This document shows, one piece after another, positions 18,138 to 26,364 of a stretch of 64,000 bases of DNA. The translations under genes and the position numbers were made by a program. Below the pieces are notes generated by a model, which had not been told where the DNA came from, did not search any database, and saw nothing but the letters and a program-made list of their open reading frames with translations. Numbering within the stretch: position 1 is the stretch's first letter; each line of letters starts with the position of its first letter. Source of the stretch: Candidatus Krumholzibacteriota bacterium (GTDB lineage Bacteria > Krumholzibacteriota > Krumholzibacteriia > Krumholzibacteriales > WJIX01); contig JAXHNR010000001.1 of the NCBI GenBank assembly GCA_034520215.1, forward strand, positions 310,001 through 374,000. The letters run 5' to 3'.

Positions 18138-19781
18138 TTAACGATTAATATTATACTCGTTTATCTTGTTATGCAGGTGCTGCCGTGAGACCTTCAAAAG
18201 TTCCGCGGCCTTTGTAACTTTGCCTCCTGTTTTGGATAAAGTATCTTCTATTATTTTTTTCTCGGCGGATTTAATGCCCTGTTTAAGTGAATATATTTCT
18301 CTGTTCCCCGTTTTCATTCCCATCTCTCCTGTAAAAAACTGGGGAAAATGTTCTTTATTCAGTGTTTTGGAATCTCCGCTCAGCGCCAGCGCTCTCTCAA
18401 TGCTGTTCTCAAGCTCACGAACATTCCCGGGCCACTGATAGGAAAGGAAAAGCTTTGTTACTTCAGGGGAAATACTTACTTCACCTTTTTTCATTTTCTT
18501 TGAGTATTTGTCAAGAAAATGAACAACCAATGGGAGGATATCTTCCTGCCTGTCACGAAGAGGAGGTATTGTAATGGGGACTACATTCAATCTGTAAAAG
18601 AGGTCGCGTCTAAAACCCCCCTTTTCGGCGTGCGCTTCAAGATTTCTGTTCGTAGCGGCTATTATCCTGACATTTACTTTACGTGTCAGATTTTCACCCA
18701 CTCTCCTTATTTCTCCTTCCTGAAGAGTTCTCAATAGTTTGACCTGGAGTGTTTCGGGCATGTCGCCTATCTCGTCAAGGAATATCGTTCCCCCGCTGGC
18801 TGTTTCAAAGAGTCCGGGTTTGTCGTTTGAGGCTCCCGTGAAAGAACCTTTTTTATGTCCGAAGAGTTCACTTTCGAGCAATTCCGCCGGCATGGCGCTG
18901 CAGTTGATAGTAACCAGTTCATTGTCTTTTCTCTTACTGTTATAATGGATTGCTTTTGCTATGAGTTCTTTTCCGGTTCCTGTTGAACCTGTGATCAGAA
19001 CTGTTGTGTCAAATAAAGCTATCTTTTTGATTGTGCTGAATATGTCGAGCATGGATTTGCTTTTGCCGATAATTCCCGAAAATTCATATTTATCTGAGAG
19101 TTCCTGTTTTAATTTTCTGTTTTCCCTGGCAAGATCTTCCTTCGATAGGATCAGCGCCCCGTGTAGACGCGCGTTCTCTATCGCTATCGCGGCCTGCGAG
19201 GAAAAGGCTGATACTATCGATATATCATCTTCAGTTATATCTCCTGATAGCCTGCTGGCATCTGTATAGATAACACCTATAATTCTGTTATCAAGTTTCA
19301 GAGGTACACAGATTGCCGTTCTTAGCTGCAGATCGATAACGCTTTCTTTTTTGGCGAACTGCTCGTTTTCCATAAGATCAGAGATAAAAAGTGGTGTGCC
19401 CTTCTGCGTAACTTCATTGATAATACTGTAGCTTACTTCAAAATCTCTTTCTTCGAGGGATTGCTCATTTTTATCCCTGGCGATCCTGAATTTCATTTCC
19501 CCCTTGTTGTCCGCGAGCATAAGAAAACCTCTATCGGTATCCGCGAGATTTATTATTGAATCTATAATCTTGGCGAGCAGTTCATTCAGATTCAGGGTGG
19601 AATTCAATGCCTTTGTAACGTTGATAAGTATTTCAAGTTTGTTGATCCTGTGCCGGCTTTTTTCCAGTTCCTCCGAATCACGTGCTTGAGTTTTAGCTTT
19701 TTCGGATTTCTTTAGGCTATCGATACTCTTCTGGGCCTCAGAGAAGAAATCGCCCGATTTCTTGTTTTCTCCGTTTTTCAT
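18138..19781 (-). CDS. Sigma-54-dependent activator with GAF domain, GSFTGA loop
   Basis: Enhancer-binding protein of about 547 residues from ATG 19781. Order: a charged coiled-coil segment (about 1-45), a GAF domain (about 50-205, with ICVPLKLDNRIIGVIYTD), AAA+ domain with Walker A GSTGTGKE and Walker B GTIFLDEIGD, and a Fis-type HTH (GGKVTKAAELLKVSRQHL). The sigma-54 contact loop is GSFTGA (312-317) instead of GAFTGA, a conservative change. The frame continues upstream to 19871, but those 30 residues look unlike protein; ATG 19781 has only a weak ribosome site, so the start is uncertain. The GAF input could bind a small molecule. Confidence 0.92.
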   Translation of the reverse strand: MKNGENKKSGDFFSEAQKSIDSLKKSEKAKTQARDSEELEKSRHRINKLEILINVTKALNSTLNLNELLAKIIDSIINLADTDRGFLMLADNKGEMKFRIARDKNEQSLEERDFEVSYSIINEVTQKGTPLFISDLMENEQFAKKESVIDLQLRTAICVPLKLDNRIIGVIYTDASRLSGDITEDDISIVSAFSSQAAIAIENARLHGALILSKEDLARENRKLKQELSDKYEFSGIIGKSKSMLDIFSTIKKIALFDTTVLITGSTGTGKELIAKAIHYNSKRKDNELVTINCSAMPAELLESELFGHKKGSFTGASNDKPGLFETASGGTIFLDEIGDMPETLQVKLLRTLQEGEIRRVGENLTRKVNVRIIAATNRNLEAHAEKGGFRRDLFYRLNVVPITIPPLRDRQEDILPLVVHFLDKYSKKMKKGEVSISPEVTKLFLSYQWPGNVRELENSIERALALSGDSKTLNKEHFPQFFTGEMGMKTGNREIYSLKQGIKSAEKKIIEDTLSKTGGKVTKAAELLKVSRQHLHNKINEYNINR

Positions 19782-20215
19782 ATTCTTCTTGGTTGAACTG
19801 CTAAAAAGGAAAACTATCTTAATAACTTTATATTTACTATTTACTTTACATCCCTGAAGCTGGACGGTCAATTTAAAATCTTCTCCAGATAGGTGAATTG
19901 GTATGTTTTACTTTACAATTGTATTTGCACAGAGACCGTACAGCTGGACACTTCATTGCGGCGCGATGATAGTAAGATCCTTTTACAGCGCGGGGCTAAT
20001 TATATAATAGATTATAACTTATAATATTTTTCAGTAAGAATCATTCTTATAGGCATATATTTTGTTGTGTAATTTATATGAGGTGATGATATGAATTATT
20101 TTCCCATTGATCCCGACGATCCCTTTATCCTTTGATAAGAGTTGTAATGTAAGCGTAAATATTCCGGGCAATTTTGCAAAGGTGCTTTTTTCTCTCTATA
20201 GTATACGCAGACTTT
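19782..20215. other. Intergenic stretch between divergent regulatory genes
   Basis: AT-rich spacer upstream of the GAF activator. I see no gene of normal size. One 14-codon frame, MNYFPIDPDDPFIL (20091-20135, + strand), has a good Shine-Dalgarno sequence (GAGGTG, 5 bases before ATG), but nothing else supports it. Promoter elements for the leftward activator must lie here but I could not assign them. Confidence 0.5.
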
Positions 20216-20221
20216 ATTAAT

Positions 20222-20525
20222 TGTTAACAGGACTTTCCCCAAAAATAAGGGCAATATTTTAGTAACGGCATAACTATCAAGTAATTACCCATAATGATAA
20301 GTGGAATTGACATTTAGTTTCTATCCGGCTATTGGTATTGTCAAAAACGCCGTCTATTTCCCCTGCGAGGAAATAGCGTCTCCCGCTCTTAGGGCCCGCT
20401 CTTTCCCATTTCCCTAAAGGAAATGGGAAAACCATGCCCGCTCGTCTTCCGAGAGGGTTTTTTAGGTACCAATAGCCGGATATACAAAGGAATGTTAAAA
20501 ATTGGAAAAACTCCAATAATTGTTA
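20222..20525. repeat. Structured interspersed repeat, copy 1
   Basis: Non-coding element with inner terminal inverted repeats (about 20323-20340 and 20464-20481: CCGGCTATTGGTA versus TACCAATAGCCGG) enclosing two strong hairpins: A, CTATTTCC/GGAAATAG (20354-20361/20369-20376), and B, a 12-bp perfect stem (20402-20413/20419-20430). GCCCGCTC occurs as a direct repeat on both sides of hairpin B (20394-20401 and 20436-20443). Degenerate outer ends (AACAGGACTTTCCCC at left, AAAAACTCCAATAATTGTT at right) are also roughly inverted. The same layout, inverted, occurs near 51.6 kb, and part of it near 27.9 kb. No transposase is encoded. It may be a MITE, REP-like element or an RNA. Confidence 0.75.
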
Positions 20526-20786
20526 ATACTTTACATAATCACCCGCTTAAATTACTGTGATGTGAATAAGATTCTTGATTGCCATATTATATAAAAAGGC
20601 ATTCAATGAAAACAAAGAGTGAGAATAAGGCGCTGAAATTCAAAAACCTTTCTTAGTGCATATGTCCCCAGTGTTCTGACTATCCCGGGCGGACTTTGAA
20701 AGCTTCTCTTCGGCTCCATATAATTTTATTTTTTCTTCAATCCCTTGACATTAAGTCTTTTGCGCGAATTAATCCAGCAGGCGGGG
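20526..20786. other. Intergenic stretch upstream of the secreted-protein operon
   Basis: No open frame of interest. TTGACA at about 20755 is a possible second -35 element but lacks a good -10 partner. Otherwise featureless AT-rich sequence leading to the promoter at 20787. Confidence 0.4.
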
Positions 20787-20816
20787 TTGACATACTCAAG
20801 CCGCTTTTGATACAAT
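20787..20816 (+). promoter_or_regulatory. Strong sigma-70-type promoter for the secreted-protein/TPR-activator operon
   Basis: Perfect -35 TTGACA (20787-20792) and near-perfect -10 TACAAT (20811-20816) with 18 bases between. The transcript would start about 85 bases before the ATG at 20910. This suggests sigma-70-driven expression of the small secreted protein and probably of the activator behind it. Confidence 0.65.
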
Positions 20817-20909
20817 ATAGATTAAGCAATTCTGACCGGCGGCTCTGAATTGCGGGACCCGAAACAGGGATTAAACAACAGCGGTTAACAACAATTGTGA
20901 GGGTTTGTA

Positions 20910-21245
20910 ATGAAAAAGGTTATAAGAATCAGTTCAATTCTATTTATTCTTTTAATCATATCTTTTTCCTTTTCGGGAGTTTTCGCGAGAGATCCCGGAG
21001 CCGCCATAGCTTATTCCACGAATGATCCTGTTTTCGCCGATCCCGGCGAGGACCCTCACCTTGATATAAGGATTCAGTCCGGGAGCGATCTTCTGAATTC
21101 TACCGGCAGTAACAGTTTTGATGATACTGATATTACATCGGTCTCAATTAAAGATGAAAAGATTAAAAGCGTATCGAGAGGTCCAGTCCTAAGACATAAA
21201 TTCAAGTTTATTTTTTATTCGATATTTGGAATATATTTCCAATAA
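20910..21245 (+). CDS. Small secreted protein of unknown function
   Basis: Protein of 111 residues with a clear Sec signal peptide: KK at 2-3, a hydrophobic core at about 8-22, and a probable cleavage after VFA near residue 26. The mature part is short, acidic and rich in D, P and S (NDPVFADPGEDPH), with a basic, aromatic C-terminal tail (HKFKFIFYSIFGIYFQ). No domain is recognised. The ribosome site (GAGGG) is adequate, a strong promoter lies upstream, and the TPR-sigma54 activator gene starts 16 bases after its stop, so the two are almost certainly one operon. It could be a signal-peptide-like precursor, a periplasmic ligand partner, or an unrelated passenger. Confidence 0.7.
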   Translation: MKKVIRISSILFILLIISFSFSGVFARDPGAAIAYSTNDPVFADPGEDPHLDIRIQSGSDLLNSTGSNSFDDTDITSVSIKDEKIKSVSRGPVLRHKFKFIFYSIFGIYFQ

Positions 21246-21261
21246 TGTCTGATCTAAACCA

Positions 21262-23715
21262 ATGTTGAATATAAAGGATACTATAAATAGATTGCTCGAT
21301 TCAGTTGCGGAAAACTCCGGGCGGGGATATTATAAACAGGCCTATCTGTATGCCAGAGAAGCTCTCGGGCTTGTAAATCTAGTTTCCGAAGACAGAGAAA
21401 CAGTCTGCCGGGTGTATATTTCATCCGCTAAGAGTGCGTATTATATGTCCCGTTTTGAGGAAAGTGAGAACAATCTTGTAAAACTCGAGGCTTTACTGAA
21501 AGAAGAAAGAGCATGCGATAAAGATTATAGAAGTCAAATATCAATTATCAGGGCTGATATACTTAGAAGAAAGGGTAATTATAGTGAAGCAATAGGGTAT
21601 ATTGATCGATTTACTGCAGTTGACGGCGAAACCGTAGATCCGCGGTTTGCTGTCAGCAGGTTCATGATCAGAGGAGCCTGCCTGATGAGGTTGGGACATA
21701 TTGATAAGGCCAGAAATCAGCTGGAGACGGCCCTTGGCCTCGCAAATCGTGCTTCCGATGATAAAGCTCGTTCTTCCGTACTCGCTACTCTGGGATTGCT
21801 TTCGGTGAGAATGGGGTTTCTTGACAATGCTGATAATTATTTAAAGCGCGCGACAAATATATACAGGGAAAAAGAAGATATCTACGGACAGTCGGCGGCT
21901 ATGCTGAACAGAGGAATAGTTAAGTATCACCTTGGAAAGTTTGATGATGCCGAAAGTAATATCAAACAGGCTGTTTCCGGATTTAAAGAATGCGATTGGA
22001 AGATCGGAATATGCCGCGCTCTCATTGCTCTGGGCAATAATGAAATAAGCCGCGAGAAATATAATTCAGCCTTTAAATTCTTTGAAAGGTCACAATCGAT
22101 CGCTGAAGCGAAAGGTTTTCTGAGAGAAAAAGCGCTGGTGTTTGGAGGTTTCGGACGGATATTCATGGAAGCGGAGGATTACACGAAAGCTCAGAACTTC
22201 TTCAGAAAAGCTCTCGCGATATCTTCAAAAAATTTCCCCGGAGGAGATGTTGAACTGGAACAGTTTATATCTATGGGTGAATTGTATTTGTCAAAGGGTG
22301 ATGAAAGAGGAGCTCTTGAGTTCTTTGAGAGAGCTCTGAAACTGTCAAGAACGATGAAGGCGAGAATGGAAGAAGGGATTATATGCAGAGGAATGGGGTT
22401 AGCGTTCTGCAATTTTGGAGATATAGAAAAAGCTGAAAAGTATTTCGAGAAGGCTGTTGAGATACTAAGAGCGGCGGGATACAATTTCGCGCTCGCGCGA
22501 ACGCAGATAAAATATTGCCGGGTCCTTTTCAAATATATAGCCGGCTTAGGAGACGGAAGTGGGAAAAGGGAGAGGATAGATAAGATATGGCGTCTTTTGA
22601 TAGAGGTTGAGCATCTTTCCTGCGGTATTCAGACCGATTTGTTAAAAGATAAAACAGATACGCTTCTTGAAGAGATTATCAAAATTAAGAACAGATTGCC
22701 GCTCAGGAAAGCTGAAATCAACAAAAGCGGCACTTTAGTCGAATTGCAGTTTGATCCCAAATACCTTGCTTACGGTGAATTGGTTTCTGTCTCAAAAACT
22801 ATGTTTGATGTTTATGACAGAGCGAGGTTTGCCGCCTCTTTTTCTACACCTGTACTTATTACCGGAGAGACCGGAACCGGCAAGGAGCTTATAGCAAAGC
22901 TGATTCATAGGCTGAGCGGCAGGGGTGATAAGAAAATTGTGACCGTTAACTGTTCAGCTGTTCCCGACCGTCTTTTTGAAAGTGAATTCTTCGGTCATAA
23001 AAAGGGATGCTTCACCGGAGCTCTTTCCGACCGCCGCGGGCTTTTTGAAGAAGCATCCGGCGGTTCAATCTTTCTTGATGAAATAGGTGAACTTACTGAA
23101 AATCAGCAGGCTAAGCTGCTGAGGGTTCTTCAGGAAAAAAAGATCAGGCGCGTGGGGGATAATGTCGAGAGAGAAATAGACGTAAGGTTTATATCAGCCA
23201 CAAATCAGATAATAGGAGATGATATTAAAGAAAGCTCTATGCGGGAGGATTTCTATTACCGTATCAATGAGGAAAGAATTTACCTTGCTCCTCTTAGAGA
23301 TAGAAAAGAAGATATAATTCCTCTGCTGACCTTCTGTCTGTCGGAAAACGGATATAGTAAAAATGGTAAAATCAGAATAGAGAAAGAAGCGCTGAGATGT
23401 ATTCAGCGATACCGGTGGCCCGGAAACGTCAGAGAATTTCTCGCTGTTGTCAAACGAGCCGGATATATATCGGGCGGCGGGATTATAACGGCGGATATGC
23501 TTCCTGACAGGGTGAAAGGGAGGGGGATCTTACAAAAATCAGCTTCTCAGAATATAAACTCCGGTAGTAATGATTCTGTAAAGAGAAGAAAACTGCTGAA
23601 TCTATTAAAGATATGTGACGGCAATAAAAGCGCTGTAGCAAGATGGCTCGGTATTTCCAGAAGCACACTTTACAAGCAGCTCAAACGGGCGGATCTTGAA
23701 AATCTAATCAGGTAG
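21262..23715 (+). CDS. Sigma-54-dependent activator with long TPR array, GCFTGA loop
   Basis: Protein of 817 residues. About ten TPR-like repeats fill residues 15-420 (repeated patterns such as AxxxLGxLSVRMGFLDNAxxYLKRA and GDIEKAEKYFEKAVEIL). The AAA+ domain follows: Walker A GETGTGKE, Walker B GSIFLDEIGE, and a Fis-type HTH at the end (GNKSAVARWLGISRSTL). The loop reads GCFTGA at 582-587, so alanine is replaced by cysteine. No receiver domain is present, so input must come through the TPRs, which in other regulators bind peptides or proteins. ATG 21262 follows the small secreted protein by 16 bases. A weak terminator lies at 23757. Confidence 0.93.
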   Translation: MLNIKDTINRLLDSVAENSGRGYYKQAYLYAREALGLVNLVSEDRETVCRVYISSAKSAYYMSRFEESENNLVKLEALLKEERACDKDYRSQISIIRADILRRKGNYSEAIGYIDRFTAVDGETVDPRFAVSRFMIRGACLMRLGHIDKARNQLETALGLANRASDDKARSSVLATLGLLSVRMGFLDNADNYLKRATNIYREKEDIYGQSAAMLNRGIVKYHLGKFDDAESNIKQAVSGFKECDWKIGICRALIALGNNEISREKYNSAFKFFERSQSIAEAKGFLREKALVFGGFGRIFMEAEDYTKAQNFFRKALAISSKNFPGGDVELEQFISMGELYLSKGDERGALEFFERALKLSRTMKARMEEGIICRGMGLAFCNFGDIEKAEKYFEKAVEILRAAGYNFALARTQIKYCRVLFKYIAGLGDGSGKRERIDKIWRLLIEVEHLSCGIQTDLLKDKTDTLLEEIIKIKNRLPLRKAEINKSGTLVELQFDPKYLAYGELVSVSKTMFDVYDRARFAASFSTPVLITGETGTGKELIAKLIHRLSGRGDKKIVTVNCSAVPDRLFESEFFGHKKGCFTGALSDRRGLFEEASGGSIFLDEIGELTENQQAKLLRVLQEKKIRRVGDNVEREIDVRFISATNQIIGDDIKESSMREDFYYRINEERIYLAPLRDRKEDIIPLLTFCLSENGYSKNGKIRIEKEALRCIQRYRWPGNVREFLAVVKRAGYISGGGIITADMLPDRVKGRGILQKSASQNINSGSNDSVKRRKLLNLLKICDGNKSAVARWLGISRSTLYKQLKRADLENLIR

Positions 23716-23756
23716 TATCTTATTCCAATTTGAAAACCGTAAATATGAGAAAAGAG

Positions 23757-23783
23757 GATCGCTCTATTGGAGCAATCTTTATT
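23757..23783 (+). terminator. Possible weak terminator after the TPR activator
   Basis: GATCGCTC (23757-23764) pairs with GAGCAATC (23770-23777) with one mismatch around a 5-base loop, followed by TTTATTG. The T-tract is short, so termination is uncertain. Confidence 0.4.
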
Positions 23784-24147
23784 GAGCTAATATAATTGTT
23801 GTTTGCCGCCATAGAGTGTTTACACCTGTCCAATCTGTTTGCATGCCGGATGAATACCGTAACCCTTTTTTACCTATTTAGTTGCTGAATTATCTTTTTT
23901 CAAAGTGTAAAACCCGGCTACACTGCTGTATTCGCGGAGGGATGTTTGATAGATCAAACAAATTGATTTGGTAATGATAAATAACACCATATCTTATTGT
24001 TATATATAGGTTTAGCTTGTAGGTAACGATATTTTGGAAAGACTTTTTTCTTTTACTCCGAGTGGCATGCTTTGTGTATTGTATATACGGTAGAATTAGA
24101 TTAATGAATTCTTTAGCTAAGGTCTCTTTAAGAAATATACAATATTT
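23784..24147. other. Intergenic stretch before lnt
   Basis: AT-rich non-coding DNA with no credible frame. It contains GCCATAGAGTGTTTA at 23808-23822, which recurs at 44071-44085 (see findings). No clear promoter hexamer pair was found. Confidence 0.45.
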
Positions 24148-24226
24148 GAACCATCCTCTACTGCGGCCAGCTTTGTCCCCCCTTGATCGCGCAGCAGGGT
24201 CGCATCAGGGTGGTTCTTTTATTAAA
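24148..24226 (+). repeat. Nested-hairpin element upstream of lnt
   Basis: GAACCATCCT (24148-24157) pairs with AGGGTGGTTC (24207-24216) over ten bases with one G-T pair; inside, CTGCG (24161-24165) pairs with CGCAG (24190-24194). TTTTATTAAATT follows directly. It could be a leader-region terminator, a small structured RNA, or a palindromic repeat. It ends about 65 bases before the lnt start. I cannot match it to a named RNA family. Confidence 0.5.
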
Positions 24227-24290
24227 TTACTTTTTATCTTGTTAGATTGATTACATTCCCCTTATAATCCACCGAAAATGAGAGGGTCTT

Positions 24291-25880
24291 ATGAGTATTG
24301 CTGCTTTTGCCTATAGATGGAGAAGAGAAATATCAGCCGGGGTTTTGTCCGGTGTTTTACTGGCAGTTTCCTTCCCGCCATACCCTTTGAGGTTTTTTTC
24401 TTTATTCGCCCTTGTACCTCTTATCTGGTTTTTCATCAGGTCTGAGAAATCTCCCGGCAGATACGGCAATTATCTAAAAAGAGGATTTGTTCTGGGTTTC
24501 GTTTCCGGCCTGGTATTCTTTGGAATACTGCTGTATTGGGTAGCCAATGTGATCCCCGCTTCAAGCGTTACAAATAGATGGGTTCTGGCACCGGGGGTTT
24601 TGCTCCTGGTAATATATCTTTCCTGTTTTACGGGATTATTCGGAATGTTTACGGCTTTTCTAGTGAGAAGATACCGCCTTAGAGCTTTGATCGCTGTTCC
24701 CGCCCTCTGGTCAATAATGGAAGTAGCGCGTTCAAACGGGGAACTTGCTTTTTCATGGGGACTTCTTGCGAACTCTCTGGCAGAGTATCCCGCGGCTATT
24801 CAAGCGCTTTCGATATACGGACCCTACGGTTTTTCCTTTCTTATTATAACGGTAAATCTGCTTACAGCTCTCGTCCTCTTTATACGTCCAATTGGCAAAA
24901 AAGCGGTCATGTTTGTCCTTCTTGCTGTAATTATTTCAGTTCACACAGGTTACGGTATGCACAGGATTGAAAGATTCGATAAAAAGAGAAAAGAGTTGCC
25001 GGAAAAGAATGATATTGCCGTGATTCAGCCGAATGTTTCTCTCGATATTAAATGGAAACCGGAGTATAAGGATTCGATATTCAGTCAGATAGAGACATTA
25101 GTCCGGAAAGCTTCAGAGGACGGCGCGGATCTTGTGATATTTCCCGAAACTTCAGCGCCGGTTGCTCTCAGCCGTTCCAGAAAGTACAGGGACTGGCTTG
25201 AAAGGATTGCCCGTGATTCTGAAGTGGAGCTTCTTATAGGTTATATCGATCATTCATTTAAGAATGGCCGCTGGGTCTCTTATAATACGGCGGGGCTTTT
25301 TGACGCTGAGGACGGGCTGGTTGAAGAATATCATAAGGTTAATCTGCTGCCCTTTGGTGAGAAGATACCTTTCAGCCAATATTTTGCGTCACTTGAGGAA
25401 ATCGATTTTGGTCAGGCAAATTTTAAAAGGGGTAGAGAAAAAACTCTATTTGATTCTGGAAAGGGGAAATTCGGAGTACTGATATGCTTTGAATCCACAT
25501 TTCCAGGTTATGTGAGGGATTATGTCCGCGGCGGGGCGGAGTTTCTTGTTAATATTACGAATGACGGCTGGTTTGGAAGCAGCCGCGGGCCGCTGCAGCA
25601 TTCTGAAACCGCCATTCTGCGAGCCGTCGAAAACGGAGTGTCGGTTCTAAGAGCGGCTAATACTGGTGTTTCAATGTATATAGATCCGACAGGACGGGTT
25701 CGAAAGAGATTGGATTTGAATGTTGGGGGAAAGATAGAATGCTCAGCCCGGTCTTTTGCCTCTCCGACTATCTATGTTAGATACGGCAACACAATATTTT
25801 TAGTACTGGTTATTTTGAGCTTCGCCGCGGTTGTGATTAGTGATCCGGCCGGATTGATCAAGAAATCAAAATCTAAATGA
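24291..25880 (+). CDS. lnt: Apolipoprotein N-acyltransferase
   Basis: Inner-membrane enzyme that adds the third acyl chain to lipoproteins after Lgt and Lsp, a hallmark of diderm bacteria. The 529 residues have an N-terminal block of membrane helices (about 1-220) and a periplasmic nitrilase-like domain: the catalytic glutamate in IFPETSAP, the lysine in EYHKVNLLPFGE and the nucleophilic cysteine in GVLICFESTFP are all present. TNDGWFG and HxxxAILRAVENG follow, and a final helix closes the protein. The ribosome site is GAGAGGG before ATG 24291. Several lipoproteins in this window would be its substrates. Confidence 0.96.
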   Translation: MSIAAFAYRWRREISAGVLSGVLLAVSFPPYPLRFFSLFALVPLIWFFIRSEKSPGRYGNYLKRGFVLGFVSGLVFFGILLYWVANVIPASSVTNRWVLAPGVLLLVIYLSCFTGLFGMFTAFLVRRYRLRALIAVPALWSIMEVARSNGELAFSWGLLANSLAEYPAAIQALSIYGPYGFSFLIITVNLLTALVLFIRPIGKKAVMFVLLAVIISVHTGYGMHRIERFDKKRKELPEKNDIAVIQPNVSLDIKWKPEYKDSIFSQIETLVRKASEDGADLVIFPETSAPVALSRSRKYRDWLERIARDSEVELLIGYIDHSFKNGRWVSYNTAGLFDAEDGLVEEYHKVNLLPFGEKIPFSQYFASLEEIDFGQANFKRGREKTLFDSGKGKFGVLICFESTFPGYVRDYVRGGAEFLVNITNDGWFGSSRGPLQHSETAILRAVENGVSVLRAANTGVSMYIDPTGRVRKRLDLNVGGKIECSARSFASPTIYVRYGNTIFLVLVILSFAAVVISDPAGLIKKSKSK

Positions 25881-26014
25881 CAAAGGAATAGTGTCGCCGC
25901 CTGTCATCTTCGGGTGGATTTATTGTTCTTACAGCTCTTTGAAGTGGGAAAGCACTTTTTACGATTTCTTCTTTAACATCGACTTCTTTTATCTTCCGGC
26001 ATTGCTAGAATTGA

Positions 26015-26317
26015 TCAGCTGCGTATGAATTCTATAATAAAAGAGATGATAAGCAAACCTATTGCCATTCTGTTCAAGATAGAAAAAGTTCTCATAATTA
26101 AAGGAAGTTTCTCGTCAGGTATATTTATTTTACTCCTCACATAGGGGTCGCTTAAGAAATTGGACGCTGCTATTATAAAAAAACAAAGAGCCCATATTGG
26201 TATTCCATAAACGATTTCATATTTTTTTACGAGTTCAGTCATACCAAGAACAGTAAAAGCGATGCCCCAGAATATGTGCATTGAGAAGTGTTTAGTTTCT
26301 TGATTATTTCTGTCCAT
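26015..26317 (-). CDS. Small membrane protein of unknown function
   Basis: Hypothetical protein of 100 residues with about three hydrophobic helices (about residues 12-30, 36-53 and 80-98), an N-terminal hydrophilic tail and a charged segment between helices 2 and 3 (DPYVRSKINIPDEKLP). No family is recognised. AGGAGA lies 11 bases before ATG 26317 and the composition looks coding. Its stop is 134 bases from the lnt stop (convergent), and the D15 gene is 47 bases upstream on the same strand, so the two may be cotranscribed. Confidence 0.6.
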   Translation of the reverse strand: MDRNNQETKHFSMHIFWGIAFTVLGMTELVKKYEIVYGIPIWALCFFIIAASNFLSDPYVRSKINIPDEKLPLIMRTFSILNRMAIGLLIISFIIEFIRS

Positions 26318-26364
26318 CTGTCTTATTTTCTCCTGAAAGACTGCTCAGTGACTATTTGATTCTC

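Noticed and set aside
20277-20516. Leftward frame in the structured repeat (79 codons)
   Set aside because: It runs across a palindromic non-coding element; its sequence reflects the inverted repeats.
24148-24226. Bacterial signal-recognition-particle RNA
   Set aside because: I compared the hairpin with the conserved apical loop of 4.5S RNA on both strands; the diagnostic GGAAG-type core is absent.
24062-24250. Small frame of 62 codons upstream of lnt
   Set aside because: It reads through the nested hairpin element and shows no protein-like pattern.
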